Assembly: GCF_014633365.1 (NCBI RefSeq)
Contig: NC_068352.1
Span: 20,431,310 to 20,495,309 of the forward strand
From: Diospyros lotus
Lineage: Eukaryota; Streptophyta; Magnoliopsida; Ericales; Ebenaceae
Reading direction: 5' to 3'
Length of the DNA: 64,000 nt
This document shows positions 10,661-23,065 of this stretch, in pieces. Positions within the stretch are counted from its first letter, which is position 1. Every line of letters begins with the position of its first letter. The translations under genes were made by a program, and so were the position numbers. The notes under the pieces are model-generated. The model worked only from the letters and a program-made list of their open reading frames with translations, was not told where the DNA came from and did no database searches.

Positions 10661-11352
10661 GAAAAAATAAAAATTTAAAATAACTATTCTTATTCATCGA
10701 ATCTTCGATGGTTATATTCATTATGTAATTAAAATAATTAAGAACGCAAATAATAAAATTAACTATTCTCAAATCTTGTCAAATCGAGTTGCACAAACAC
10801 ACACCCTCTAATGATGATTCACACAAAAATTAGCAACATATCTCAAGCTTGAATTCAATCTTAAATCAGATCTCTAATCTCGAAGAATGTTAGTTCTTCG
10901 TTTGAGATTGAAAGCTTAGGAAATCATGTAGTGTTGAATCGATTTTTCACTAACCTTAGTGAAGGCATAACGAGGTATGTATAGACTTAAGTCTAGGGTT
11001 AGATCAAGATCCTAGCCTAAAAATTACTTAGTAATTAGAAGTTGACATCACAAATGTTAATTTTTACGTAAAATAACAATTTGAATTATGAATATGCTTT
11101 TGCACTCTATGTAATTATTTTGGTAAATAACAAAGGGTTAGCATCATAAATGTTAACATCAGTGTAAAAAACCAAAATAATTAATGCTTAGGGAAGAGAA
11201 TGCATTAATGATTTCAGAAAGTAAAGCTGATTGAAGATTTCCTCTCATATTTGTATATATATTCTCTATGTTACAAGAAATGTAAATATATAACGATAGT
11301 TTAGATCCATTTTTCCTGTTTTGGGTGTAACACTTGGAGTATGCCCTAACAT
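10661..11352 (-). mobile_element. Probable copia-type solo LTR remnant
   Basis: The right edge read on the minus strand begins TGTTAGGGCATACTCCAAG, a start typical of Ty1/copia LTRs. TATA-like runs follow, and the left edge near 10661 can be read as a terminal CA. Length of about 690 bp suits a copia LTR. I could not find a matching 5-bp duplication, so the left boundary and the solo status are uncertain. Confidence 0.4.
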
Positions 11353-12130
11353 AGAGTTATAGGTGTTCTGAAGTTTTTTTTTCAATAAAATTCTTATTTA
11401 TAGAATTTTTTTATTAGATATTAGAATTATTTAAAAATCAAGTAAAATATTTTTGAACATGGGAAAATTTTAAAATTTTTAATAAGAAATTTTAAACATT
11501 TGATAATTTATGTATTATATAAAAACTCATGTACTTTTATTTTGAGCAAAACTACTTTTTGTTTATTTTATTATTGAATTATATTCTAGGAACTAGAATA
11601 ATTTTTAAATGAAAAACATGGCATCCTATTTTTTCAAAATTTAAAATAATCAATCCATTGCTGGAACCCATGCAGCGAGGGATTCTAACAACGGTGGGTT
11701 GAAACCCATCTGGTTTTGGTACCCGAACCAGATGGGTCCGGGCCAACTATTGTTGAAACCATGGGTGGTCCTTTTCTTGAATTTAATTTATTTTATTTTC
11801 TTAATTAGGTTAATTAGGGTTTAACTGATGATGAAGTTAGTAATAGCAATGTTATGTAATTGTTAATAGTTATGAATGTTAAAGTAAATTTTTGATAAAA
11901 GTTAAAATTCATTATATAATTAATAAATGGGGCACAGTTTAAGAATTTTTGTAATTTGACCTTTTTCCTTTTGTTGGATGTTTGTGTAATTTATCTTTTC
12001 TTATTGGTAAAAAGGTAAAAAAAAAGCTCAAGGAGTATCATTCACCCTATGATGAGGTTTTTTGATTTGTTTCCGAGAATCTCTTAGGTACATTAATTAG
12101 CTATTCACAAGAATGTGCTCTATATTTTGT
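11353..12130. other. AT-rich spacer with one perfect hairpin
   Basis: No gene seen. A 12-bp perfect inverted repeat (ACCCATCTGGTT at 11704-11715, AACCAGATGGGT at 11726-11737) stands out from otherwise AT-rich sequence. Confidence 0.5.
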
Positions 12131-12597
12131 TAGGGTTGTGCATTCAGTTATAACCGAATTGAATCGTCCGATTTTAACTAATTAAATTGAACCGCCTTTA
12201 AATATATAATCGAACCGAACCAAACCGATTCGCTACACTAACTGAAATAATTGAAACTGATCTGACCAATTTTGACTTTGAGCTAACTGAACCGAAAACT
12301 GAACTGGAATCCTACCCAAAAATCGAATCGAAGTAACGGATTTTGACATTGATGCTAATTGAATTGAAAACCGAACCGAACAAAACCGAATTTAGAAAAA
12401 AAAAAGCTGATTTAATCCACTACCCGAATTTTTTAACCAAACTGCACCTAGTATATGCTTCTACCTAAAGCTAATCACACATCTACAATGTCAAAGATGG
12501 AGAAAAATGAAAAATATTATAACTAATAAGCAAATATTCAGATCCAAAAGAACATAAAGACCTTGTTGCAGAATCAAAGTAAACAAATTAACCATCA

Positions 12598-12700
12598 AGG
12601 CTAAATGAATATCAAAACCATCAGGACCTTCCTTGAATTCAATGCCATAGGCTCTTAACACTTCGAACACATCCAATCTTACATGTGAGCTGTATTGTTT
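12598..12700 (-). pseudogene. Exon-like fragment of an unidentified gene
   Basis: The minus strand reads SSHVRLDVFEVLRAYGIEFK then EGPDGFDI, a protein-like stretch with balanced composition in an AT-rich setting. It looks like an exon of a conserved plant protein, but I cannot name the family with confidence. It has no start, and the frame beyond DGFDI becomes low-complexity hydrophobic. It lies inside the hAT element in the same orientation as the Sec14-like exon. Confidence 0.35.
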
Positions 12701-13566
12701 TTGCAATACAACTCTTAACAACTTGAGAATATATATAGTACATAAATTCAAACATCAAAACAGTATTTAAGAAAAAACAATAAAGAACTCTATTGAAATC
12801 AAAAAGGTCAGTCCTCGAAACTCATAAGAAAAGGTATTGGCTTTTATTTAGTTAATCAGCTGTGTAGTCCAGTGCAGTGTAGCATAGAGTAGTGGGTCAA
12901 TGTTATGTACCTAAGGAGCAGGTGGGGACGTTGAAAGAAAGGGAATGAAGGGGAAGAAGTGGCGAGAGTGTCAACAGCAGTGGAGGAAGAAGCAGCCAGC
13001 AATGGGTCCAATGTTCTCTCGCCGTTGTTTTTCTTCCTTATATTCAGATGGGCACCTCCCCCGTGCCGCGCGTGCCCCTGTCCGGTGGCGGTATCTTCTC
13101 TAAGCAACCAACAAACACAACACACCAGCAAAAATTAGCAATAACTACGTGATGTCCAAGGACCAACACAACAGTGAATTGAAGAAGAGATCAGTTACTA
13201 TATTTCACATTTCACAGGCATTAACAGTATTGTTAGAATGGACAATCAGTTATGAAACCCATATCCCAGCTAGATTTAAAATGGTACACAACATGTTGAC
13301 ATAATAATTTTGTTCCTTGATCGGTAACGTATTAAAACATCTTAATCAGAAGTTCTTCTATAGAGCCAAACAAATTGATAGACAGGCTTATAGAATGAGG
13401 GATAAAAGACTAAAATATCTTTACCCATATTGCATTGGAAAAAGTGCAATGCAATGTGGGCGAAAGTATTTTAGTTCTTTAATCCCCATTCTGTAAACCT
13501 GTTTGGCTCTCAAAAATTTTCCTATTAATCAGTAAAGCAAAAAATTAATGAGGATAAAGTGCATAC

Positions 13567-13743
13567 CCATCGAATTTCCTCTGGCTTGTATCGCAGCCTC
13601 CATTTCAAGGTCTCCTTTAGCATCTTGCTTGCCTTCTCTGTGTTCCAGTTCCTTGCTCTAAGGTATCTTAACATTGATGCCTCTGAACAAAGCACTGGAA
13701 ACATGATGACAATAGGACCCATCAACTTTCTAATCTCTTTTAT
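13567..13743 (-). pseudogene. Sec14-like (CRAL-TRIO) protein exon, captured fragment
   Basis: A 177-bp exon on the minus strand, with acceptor TTTCAG (13744-13749) and donor GTATGC (13561-13566). It encodes IKEIRKLMGPIVIMFPVL, then SEASMLRYLRARNWNTEKAS and KMLKETLKWRLRYKPEEIRW. This is the N-terminal CRAL-TRIO helical region of plant Sec14-like phosphatidylinositol-transfer proteins; the family also has an exon ending at EIRW. No lipid-binding core exon follows within the next kilobase. The fragment sits between the left end and the transposase of the hAT element, in the same orientation as the transposase. That it was captured by the element is inferred; an alternative is a host gene broken by a chance assembly of separate insertions. 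Confidence 0.7.
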
Positions 13744-13935
13744 CTGAAACAAAAGGGCCAACATTAGCTTACGTATTAGTTTTTCATTATAACATATACA
13801 TTGTATTTGGCATTTCACAGAGGCCTTCTAACTAAGGAAGGAATCGAAATAATATTAACAATATCCAAACAAGATTAAAGTTTCAACAAATAATAGACTT
13901 GGGCCTAAAATAACAATAATAAATGTAAAAATCAC

Positions 13936-14063
13936 CTGACTTTTTGTCAAATCGAGGCCCCAAATGCCTCCCAAGTTCCCACTCCCACATACATGCTCAT
14001 GCTGTGCATAGCTAAATGGAGATGGCTTTGGATCACACGGTGATGACTGATGAGTCTGATGAC
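13936..14063 (-). pseudogene. Exon-like fragment, unidentified
   Basis: The minus strand segment is bounded by CAG (14064-14066) and GTGAT (13931-13935), good splice-site matches. It reads SPCDPKPSPFSYAQHEHVCG then SGNLGGIWGLDLTKSQ. It may be the exon upstream of the Sec14-like exon or come from another gene. I do not recognise the sequence. Confidence 0.35.
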
Positions 14064-14654
14064 CTGAATCACAAATAAGAACAGACAAAATTCAGAGAAA
14101 CAGTAAGTCAGTAGTTTACAAACTACCTAAGGAACAAACAAAAATAAGTAAGAAGTCAATAGTTTACAAGAACATACCTATAAAACAGTAAAAATAATAG
14201 CATCTTTTGCTTCTATGTCTACGAAAACATAAAAATCAAGAGGTAAGTATTTTATAACAAACAACAAGGTCAAAAGCTTAGGTAAGATATCAAGAACTCA
14301 TACCTATTAAAGAACTACAGTACAATCAAGCTTACAATCAGCTTACAACAAAGTTCATAGTTACATAAAAATGATAAAATAAGCAAGAAGTTCATAATTT
14401 CAGCAATTAAAAAATTTCAACAGTTTCGAGTTCTAAAAACAGTTTCGGGAATATTTTTTTCCTTTCCGGTATTGGAAGCCGTCTACACAACTGCTCCTTC
14501 ATATCAATTTGAAATGAATCGACACCCGAAAATGATTGAAAAGCAATAAAACAATACAACAACCATTAACTCAATAACAAAATTTAAAAAATAAACAACA
14601 ACAATATAGCAGAAAAACATATACTTACAAATGCATGAAATCTTCAAAATTCTA

Positions 14655-15174
14655 GATTGCGTTTTCTTTGTTGTTTTCAAGTCATTTTTAATTTTCAATT
14701 TTCTAAAATAATGAAAACGCGTTCTGTTTGTTGTTTTTAAAAATGTATTTTTTTAAAAAAAAATTGTAAAAAAAACTCAAAATAACAAAAAGTTATTTTG
14801 AGTGTTTTCATTCAAAACAAATTTTAAACTCAAAACACATTTATTATTTATTTATTCATATTTTATTATTATAATAGGAAAAAATATTACAAAATTCATT
14901 AACTTTAAAATGTATATATATTCTTTAATAATATATTAACATTAAATATTTCTAATTTACTGAATAATCAAATTTATTGAATAAAATATCCTTAAAAAAT
15001 AATTTCAAAATTTCAAAGAGAACTCATTTTCTAATTTTATGTTTTGAGAAATAGTTTTTCAAAATGAGAAAGAGAATGCGTTTTCAATTTTTTATAAACA
15101 AACTAGCAAAACAGAAAACTAAAAATGAATTCAAAACTCAAAACTTAAAATTGAAAAGTAAAGAGAAAACAATC
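14655..15174. mobile_element. MITE, 520 bp
   Basis: The ends are GATTGCGTTTTCTTTG and, inverted, GATTGTTTTCTCTTT, and the trinucleotide CTA lies outside both ends (14652-14654 and 15175-15177). The interior is AT-rich and partly palindromic, with no coding potential. A 3-bp duplication suggests a PIF/Harbinger- or CACTA-derived MITE. Confidence 0.55.
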
Positions 15175-15309
15175 CTAACTTTCCATAGGTGCAGGGCTCT
15201 CTATGATAACCTTTGCTAGTTCTAAAAATAATACTCAAAATTAATTAATTAATTTCAAAGTAACAAGTATTGAACTATTTTTTTTTTTAAAAAAAGAGTA
15301 AAATTGATT

Positions 15310-17440
15310 TTACCTTTCTTCAAGTTTTTCAATATGATCCAAATCTTCTTCAACACTCATTGGGGTGGTAGATGACTGAAGCCAATCCTGCGTACAAATT
15401 AGACTTTCAACCACTTTAGGAGATAGAGAATTCCTAAATGGATCAAGTAGTTGACCCCTTGTGCTGAAGGCAGACTCGGACGCAACAATAGAAATTGAAA
15501 TTGTCAACACATCCCGAGCCATAGAAGATAAAATAGGAAACTGATGACAATTAGCTTTCCACTAATTCAAAATGTCAAAGTCATCAGTTCCTCCTCACAC
15601 ACTTCACTTAAATACTTATCCCATTTTGAAGGCACAGTTGTAGACCCACTACCACTGGCATACTTATACTTTTTAAAACGAGAATTAAACAAGTTTGATT
15701 TGTCAGATTTTCCCTTCTTAACATTCTCCACAATAGGTGGAGTAGACACTTGAGACGACTTTCCTGCTTCACCTTAAGGTGCCATTTTTTTTTTATATTC
15801 TTCATACAAAGTATATACAATATTTTTTAAGGACAAAACTGCAACAACCCCTTTCTCACTTGGATATATCTCCTGAAGTGTATACTCCATAAACTCTAAC
15901 TTGTGCCTAGGATCAAGCACCATAGCAATGTAAAGCAAGTGATTTATTTTTTTCAGATCCCCCAATATTTATCAAACTTTTCTTTCATTTTTCCGACTAT
16001 CTCACTCAATTCAAGATCATCACCCTCCTGCCACTCATGTAAAAGATAGTGAACGGTACTAATCTCATGGGAAAAAATGTTGGATGTGACATATGAAGAA
16101 CCCAAAACTCACAAAATATGCTCATAAAATTGTTGCAACACTTTAACAAACATTCTGACCCTCGTCCAATCCTCTGGCTTGGGTCTCCTATCAATAGTAA
16201 TAACCTGTTGCATGTCATTATTTCAACTATTTGTACCAAGATCAAGATAAAACATGTCTCTTCAAAAGCCTTCTCAAAATTTTGAGCAGTCTCTAACATC
16301 AAGTATGTGAAGTTCCACCTAGTTACAACATCCAATGACAATAGGCCATTAGGTTCGATTTTTTCTACTTTCACACATTCTTTGAATTTTCTTAGTCTTG
16401 TTAGAGATTGTCTAATAGATTTGACTGCATCCCTAATCTTGTTATTGATTCATCTAGCTCTTTCAACCCATATTGCACAACCAAATTTATTATATGAGCC
16501 ACACATCTCATATGCAAATAATGGCCACTCATAATGCTAGCATCCCATTTTGTCATTTTTTTTCCTGAAGTTGACCATAACAACATCATTTAAACTAACA
16601 TTATCTATTGTCAAAGTCAAAACTCTATCAAGTTCTCCATCACATTAGACACTTCTTAATTTCCAAAGCAATGGCATCACCCTTGTAACTAGATATTAGA
16701 CAAAACTTTAAAATTTTTTTCTTCAATGTCCAATTATTGTCAATATAGTGTGTCGTCAAGCACATATAATTAATCCTTTGAATGGAGGTCCATGTGTCAG
16801 TGGTTAAACAAACTCTTTGACATGAAATTTTTTACCTCATTCATCAATTCCAACCTCTCTTCAATGAATAATTCAAAACAATCATGAGAAATTGTCCAAC
16901 GTGATGGAATCCGAAATTTTGGACAAATCACATTAATGAAGTGTCTAAACCCCTCACGCTCAACGAGTTTGAAAGGCATGTCATATACCATCATCATGAA
17001 AGCTAAAGCCTTTATAGCAAGCACTTGATCAAATATCCAATTCACCAATCCCATACTCTCCCCCTATCTCTTAGCCCCCGTTGAAGTTGGTTGTAAGTTT
17101 AATTACATTTGGTGGGTTTCCAAAGCATGAGGGTGTTTTTTACATGTTCTCATATGATTCCTTAGAGCCGTAGTCCCATTTTTTTGGGATCACAATAGAA
17201 TTCCCTAGAACAATAGTTTCATCTCCCTTTAATCTGACCATCTGAATTTATAAACTTGGTAAAATGATCCCACATATCTGACCTACCTTTTATAGTTTTT
17301 CTTTTTTCTTTTCCTAGTGATGTTGCACCTCCATCAACTTGAGATTGACTATCTTGGCTTGGTACTATTGGTGCAAGCCTTGAGCTATCATCCATACTAG
17401 AGATGTTTGTTGTGTGACTAGTGTCTTCTTCCCTTGCCAT
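15310..17440 (-). pseudogene. hAT transposase (BED finger, RNase-H-like core, C-terminal dimer domain), broken
   Basis: It would excise and integrate the element. ATG at 17440 starts MAREEDTSHTTNISS; a BED-type finger follows at about 17110-17270 (SDMWDHFTKF, NYCSREFYCDPKK, then in a shifted frame NGTTALRNHMRTC and HPHALETH). The first zinc-binding Cys is replaced by TGA, and a run of seven A shifts the frame. The core includes GLVNWIFDQVLAIKALAFMM (16797-17054), MRCVAHIINLVVQYGLKE (16401-16589), LSLDVVTRWNFTYLMLETA (16300s) and YIAMVLDPRHKLEFMEY (15774-15965). The C-terminal hAT dimerisation motif is intact in sequence: VASESAFSTRGQLLDPFRN then SLSPKVVESLICTQDWL (15310-15522). At least four frame changes or stops leave it non-functional. 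Confidence 0.85.
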
Positions 17441-18878
17441 CTAAAATTAATACAATTGTAAATTTGTAATTAATATGTATTATATTTAAATAGTGAGTTT
17501 AAATATCTTTTAGTTGTTCTTATCATTTGATTTGTGTCTTAGAGAATGAAAAGATCTCACATCATTTATAAGTAAAACAATTGGTAGATCATGAAGTATG
17601 TCTTTTCTATAATTGAAACCTCTTAAGTAAACTATCTATATCTATTGAGTAAATATACTAATATTAAGAAGGAGATGTTTATATAGAAACATGAGAGATA
17701 TACAACTGAGTAATTTGTATTTATAATCTGTTAACAGATTGTTTTTTACTTATGTTTTTTTTTCCCCCTTTTCTTTTGATTTCTGTTTCAGTAGATTCCT
17801 AAATTGAGGCATTATGCACCTAGTGTTTCAATAATTCTTGTTGGAACAAAGCTTGGTAAGATACTTTCTTTGTTCTTCATTTTGTCTTGTTTGCTATGAT
17901 GGGTTTGCATAATTAGTATGGCATTTGGTCAATTGAATGACTTTATTTGAGCTTAGTAAGTGTAGGCTTATATATATCCACTATAATGAGGAAACTTTTC
18001 TACATGAAAAAAGGTATGTGGTTTAATTTGAGCCCGATATGAAGGCATTTTATTTAATTAGGAAAGCTTTGATTGTTCCAATATATGTGTTTATTTCATT
18101 CTATTATTGGTGTTTATTATGCTATCTTTTGGTAAAGCCTTCATATTAAACATCAGGAAACATGAGAAAATAATCATATCTTATTGTATTGTGCCCTTAT
18201 ATACATACATTATTTTATTAAACACAGACTGTCAAAAAAGTTAATAAAAACTGCATAGTTGATGCAAAAAGTATCAGCCAACTATATCATTTTTATAAAT
18301 GCACACAATAAGAGATAAATAGTTTGAAAACTTATGGTATTTATGAAAAAGTAAAAGGAGAAAGAAATAACAAAATTATTATTAGATTTGTTAGATTATT
18401 GCTTTATTCATATTTTTATATTTTTTTAAAATTATTAATGCATGTGACATGACATTATAAGATTTCATTGTTGTTTAACTGCAAAAATTTCAAGATCACA
18501 ACATAAGAGCAATGGATTGGTCTTGGTAATTATTTTTAAGAGTTTCTTAACCTTAAGTGATGTGTCAGCATAAAGGACATCAACACAACAATGACATCCA
18601 ACCAAAAAGATACTTAAAAAAGAATCGAGTGTTCTATTGACTCATCAGAACAATTTCAAATTAGTGGACAAACAAAAGGGAACAACAAAAAACAAAATAA
18701 AAGCATTTATACGAAAATTTTAAACATGAACAGTTACCTTTAACATTTAGGAGTGGACGGTGGATGAAAGCCACTAATATCTACATAACCAAAAGAACAA
18801 AATAAATTAAGAGAGATAGAGGCATAGAGTAACTAAGAAAGAGAGAGAGAGACGTAATGGGTCGATGATAGAACTGAC

Positions 18879-19060
18879 CTATTTTGATGTCTGGAGGTAA
18901 AGGGAAAGGCAACGGATGGTGATGGTGACAAAGGACGATCGAAAGCAACCGACGATGGTGGTAGGGTTTCAGTAGAGGGTTAGGGTTTCGATTTCGGCCC
19001 CTCTCTCTCATCGATTGGAAATTTAAAATGAAGTCTCGACAAAGCCTTCTTTTTGCCCTT
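18879..19060 (-). other. Probable untranslated first exon of the hAT transposase gene
   Basis: A GC-richer block upstream of the transposase on the minus strand contains AAACCCTAACCCT and CACCATCACC motifs and ends AAATAG before GTCAGTT, a donor-like site. Such leaders are common in plant hAT transposase genes. The call is by position and composition only. Confidence 0.35.
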
Positions 19061-19335
19061 CTCCTCGATATCACACACGGTGTTTAATTAGCCGAGATTT
19101 ATATCATAAAATGACGTTATTTTATGATGTACAAAACTACATTGTTTGAGCATTGGTCGGTTTGGAATAACTAGTAATTAACCGAACAACAAAACCAAGC
19201 TTATTTTAAATAACCAAATCGCTATTTGCTAATTGAACCTCTAACCAAACCGATATGCAATTAATTAATCAAACCGATAACTGAGCTCTAATTAACCAAA
19301 CTGAACTGGCCTAACCAAACCCTTGCACACCCCTA

Positions 19336-21827
19336 CATCTTATAACTTGAGAAAGGGAATTCAATTTTGATGAGATTTTCTTTTTGTTGTGGCCCGTTAA
19401 AAGATTAAAAAAGTTTAAAATAACTATTTGAACTAAAAAATGTAAATTTCTCCATAATTGAGGGGTCTTGTACCAACATGTAAACTAGATAATTCCGACA
19501 TTCAAAAATCTCTCCAAATATTCTAAGAAAAGAATAAATAATAATTCATAAAGAATTTTAATTCTAAAATGATTTTGAAATATTGGGATAAATATCATTG
19601 ATAAGAATTTTAATTCTAACGGGTTTAAAAATATAAGAATCCTAATTCTAATAGATTCCAAAATGTCAAGATATACATTATCTGCAAAAATCTTAATATT
19701 TGATTACTTAGAATTACTCTATATCCCTTTATAAATAAGAAGATACTTATTGTTGAAAATGTACGTCTTTAATACTAGGTTCAATATTTTTAATAATTTT
19801 TAGTATCTGATTTCAATATTGAAGTGTTTACGCGACCTCCTGTGTCTTCTAATTGTTCATTTTTTGTAGATTTAAGAGACTTGACGATGATATTCTCAAT
19901 TAAATAAATTCATTATTATATTTTGATAACAACACTTTTCATATAACTAAGTTATTTTTTCATGTGTTTTCAGTTTTATACTAATAAAAGTCTTCTTCAT
20001 TTATTAAAAAAAAAAAAAAAGAAGAGAGAGAAGAAGGAGAGAAGTCGGTTGAAGCAAAACGGCATGCAACTTAGGCAATACCCAAGGAGAACTAAACAAA
20101 ATCTTAAAACGCCCGCGCCGCCCACCATTGATATCCCTTAAATTACAACTTGAACTATATAATGCATCATAAATGATAAAAATATTTCTCGTGCCTCATC
20201 GCGTCATGCCGCCTCACTGTCTTGGGTGAGGATTACCTTAGTCACGACGCTTTATATATGCTTTTGTCCTTTATGAAAATTCAAACCTTCAAGAAAGAGA
20301 CTTGGGTTCCCCTGGCTCCATCCATATGGCAAATCTATGTTCACCTAATTATTAAGTCTAACTCTTGAATTGGTTTGGTTAATTATTAACCAATTTTATG
20401 CATGAGACAAACAAGTCCGACAGACCAGCGAGCTAGGCATGCATGTGTGTGCCGCCCTTAGTTTCAAGTCAACTTACCCAATAAAGTGCATTTGATTATT
20501 CTTTTATAGCTTATTCGTTAAGTTTATATAAATATATTTTATTTGTATTTAAAACGTATTTAATTATTTTTATTAATTGATAATAGATATATTGTATTTT
20601 AAAATCTTTTATTAATAAAATTATTTAAATATTAAAAAGTTAAGTAATAAGTACAAGTTATCTAAAACTTTATGCATTACACTTGTTTTTATTTAGCAAA
20701 GAGTCAAAAGGGCTTTTATTCTATTACTTAGCTCAGCAATCCATAGGGTGAAATTAATTGTAGCTTTCTACCAATCACCAAATTAGACTTCTATGCAAAT
20801 GGGTTTATAAAATAATTGCAATTAAGGCATGGAACCAACCCCCCATTGCTTTCGGATGAATTTTTTGTATCAATCATACGTATGGAATATTTTTTTCCAA
20901 ACCATGCATTATCTTTTTTTTGGAAAGTAAAGTCATGATCACTGTTATCATAACCATGTTCGGATTTTACCGGATTCATATGATTAATTTTGAGATTAAT
21001 ATACACAGAAATGTTCGACTGGCCCACCCCACGCCCTCCCTCTAATTTTGCCTGCATTGGGCAAACAAACAACATAACAATTTCGTCAATATAGATTAGG
21101 CATATCTTTCTTCAAGAAACTTTGAGTTCTAGCTCTTAATTATATTATATAAGTTAATTTGTCTTAATCACTTATATTTATCTTTTATCTCTTCTGTGGA
21201 CTTATCACTGATCTAATTTTTCTATAAATGGATTTGCATGTATCAATATAACTTATTCAAATCCTCCCTTAATTTCATCTTGGATTTTTGGATCAAAGCT
21301 TTGTTGTTTAATTCCCTGTATTTAAATTGAAATTAAGGATATATTAACAATCACATTCTCATAGACCAAAGAATTGTTCAACTTGATTGAAAAAAAAAAA
21401 AAAAAAAAAAGAATTGTCCAAGGAAAGGCTGAGTTAGAAATCTGGACCCTTGAAATGGAGAAATAAAACTGTCACTTTTAAATACATTTTGTAATATTTG
21501 AACGGCGCTTTGATAAAGATGATCTAATAATTTGATAAGCCTATCAACACCAAGTGTTTGATTAACAATGTAGATAGACAAGTATTGTAGGTCAACCTTG
21601 TCCTATTATTAGAGTCCATGCTGGGAGAATCTTATGGTATAATTATAAATTTATAGGCTAGACGAGGTCCTCTCTCTACTCTACTCTTACAATAACTATG
21701 ATATCTAGCTAACTTCATTGATGCCATCACAATTAGTGCAAGAGAAAGAGGGGAAGATCTAGTTAGATGATGACATAGATATTTAGCTTTTGATTATGTG
21801 GAATGCATCAAGTATGTATTCATGTTT
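19336..21827. other. AT-rich intergenic stretch, no gene recognised
   Basis: I see no convincing coding region. A-tracts at about 20007 and 21390 could mark old retroposed 3' ends. Between about 20480 and 20690, loosely inverted ends around TGCATTTGATTATTC and GTAATGCATAAAG hint at a worn MITE. 20040-20260 is GC-richer but without a frame. Confidence 0.4.
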
Positions 21828-22018
21828 TTAGGACTAAACGATGAGTATTGAACTTTGTATTAAAATATAAAAAAGTTATTAAATTTTATTTTGTAGTTAA
21901 AAGATCACTAAATTTCAATTTAGTATATAATTTTATAACCACTGTCAATTGCCGTAAAAAAATGCTAACATGATGTTAACATGGCTATCTACGAAGATGG
22001 CTAAATAACACAAATGAC

Positions 22019-23065
22019 TAGGGGTGAACAAAAGTTCGGTTAAATCGAACTAACCGAACCGAACCGAAAATTTCGGTCGGTTCGATTCGATTTTTCATAA
22101 AAAGCAGTTCGGTTCGATTATATTTTCCTTTAAAAATCAGTTATTCAGTTCAGTTCGGTTATTTTGATAAAAATACTCAAAAATCGAATTGAACCATATA
22201 TGTAGCAAATAGGCGAACCGAATCGCCCCCCCCCCGCACGAACCGAACTGACCGCCCCCCCTCACGCACGCGGGTGCCTCACCCTATTTCGTCTTCTCTT
22301 TGTTCTTCTCTCTCTCTTTGTCTCTCTCTTGCGTCTTATTTTCCCTTCGAGTTCTGGCGATGGCGATTGGCGAAGATGAAGACTCTCTTCGAGTTCGAGT
22401 CTGAGTCTTCGAGTTCTGGTGATGGCGAAGACGAAGACTCTCTTCGAGTTTGAGTCTTCACAGATCTGGCGATGGCGATGGAGAAGACGAAGGCTCTTGC
22501 CTCTTCGATGCTTCGTAGATCAGCACTGGCCGCCCATAGATCTTGCAATGGCGAAGACGAAGACGAAAGCTCTTCGTTGCTTCGTAGATCAGCACTGGCC
22601 GAAGGCTCTTCGTCTTCATCTCTTCTCTTTCCCTCTACCATCCGTCACCGTCACCGATGGCGAAGAAGAAGATGAAGGTCGGAGACAAAGACGAAGATGA
22701 CATCGATGATTTTTGGGTAAGGTTTTCGGCTACTTCTCTTTTACATTGAAACTTTGAAACTTAGATCTACTAAAATTCAACTATTAGATCCTTTTAATTT
22801 TTGGGTATGTGGGTCACCGTGGTTGGGGGAATCCGATGATCGGTTCTGATCATCGGAATCGCTGGCCGGCAGCAACAGTAAGGCTGTTTTCTTGTTTATT
22901 TTGTGTTTCAGTTCGGTTATTCGGTTCGGTTCAATTAGCACGATTTAGGTTTCGGTTAGTTTGGTTTGTTGAGGTTAGTCAGTCGGTTTGTTTCGGTTAT
23001 TGCATATGGTTCGGTTCACAATTTTTGGCCAGTTCGGTTCAGTTATAACCGATTGCTCACCTCTA
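22019..23065. mobile_element. hAT-type element, 1.05 kb, non-autonomous
   Basis: Ends TAGGGGTGAACAAAAGTTCG and inverted TAGAGGTGAGCAATCGG are flanked by CAAATGAC (22011-22018) and CAAATGAT (23066-23073), an 8-bp duplication with one difference. Subterminal TTCGGTT repeats match those of the larger hAT at 12131-19335. The interior holds a GC-richer repetitive block (22340-22700) but no transposase. Confidence 0.85.
22340..22700. repeat. Imperfect GAAGACGAAGACTCT-type repeat block
   Basis: Short units around GGCGAAGACGAAGACTC and CTTCGTAGATCAGCACTGGCC are repeated two to four times. All six frames stay partly open because of the composition; I see no protein family. It could be a duplicated piece of a first exon carried by the hAT element. 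Confidence 0.6.

Larger units (their letters stand above)
12131..19335 (-). mobile_element. hAT transposon, 7.2 kb, degenerate, with internal gene fragments
   Basis: The left end TAGGGTTGTGCATTC (12131) and, on the opposite strand, TAGGGGTGTGCAAGGG (ending at 19335) form short inverted termini. Both are followed by several hundred bases rich in AACCGAA/TTCGGTT subterminal motifs, as in plant hAT elements. The outside octamers TATTTTGT and CATCTTAT agree at 5 of 8 positions and the three differences are all transitions, so they could be a decayed 8-bp duplication. A broken BED/hAT transposase lies inside on the minus strand (15310-17440), with an apparent untranslated first exon near 18880-19060. 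Between the transposase and the left end there are exon-like pieces of other genes (12600-14065) and a MITE (14655-15174). That these are one element is an inference from the end pairing. Confidence 0.65.

Noticed and set aside
10441..10662. A 73-codon plus-strand frame
   Set aside because: It is antisense to the KH fragment and runs through the CACTA terminus.
13525..13818. A 97-codon frame as a small gene
   Set aside because: Only the 177-bp spliced exon inside it is protein-like; its ends run into intron sequence.
20791..21075. A 94-codon minus-strand frame
   Set aside because: No recognisable motif, no splice or promoter context, and AT-driven composition. I leave it out, though I cannot exclude a worn exon.
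22336..22700. Overlapping frames in three registers
   Set aside because: They arise from GAAGAC-type repeats inside a non-autonomous hAT element.
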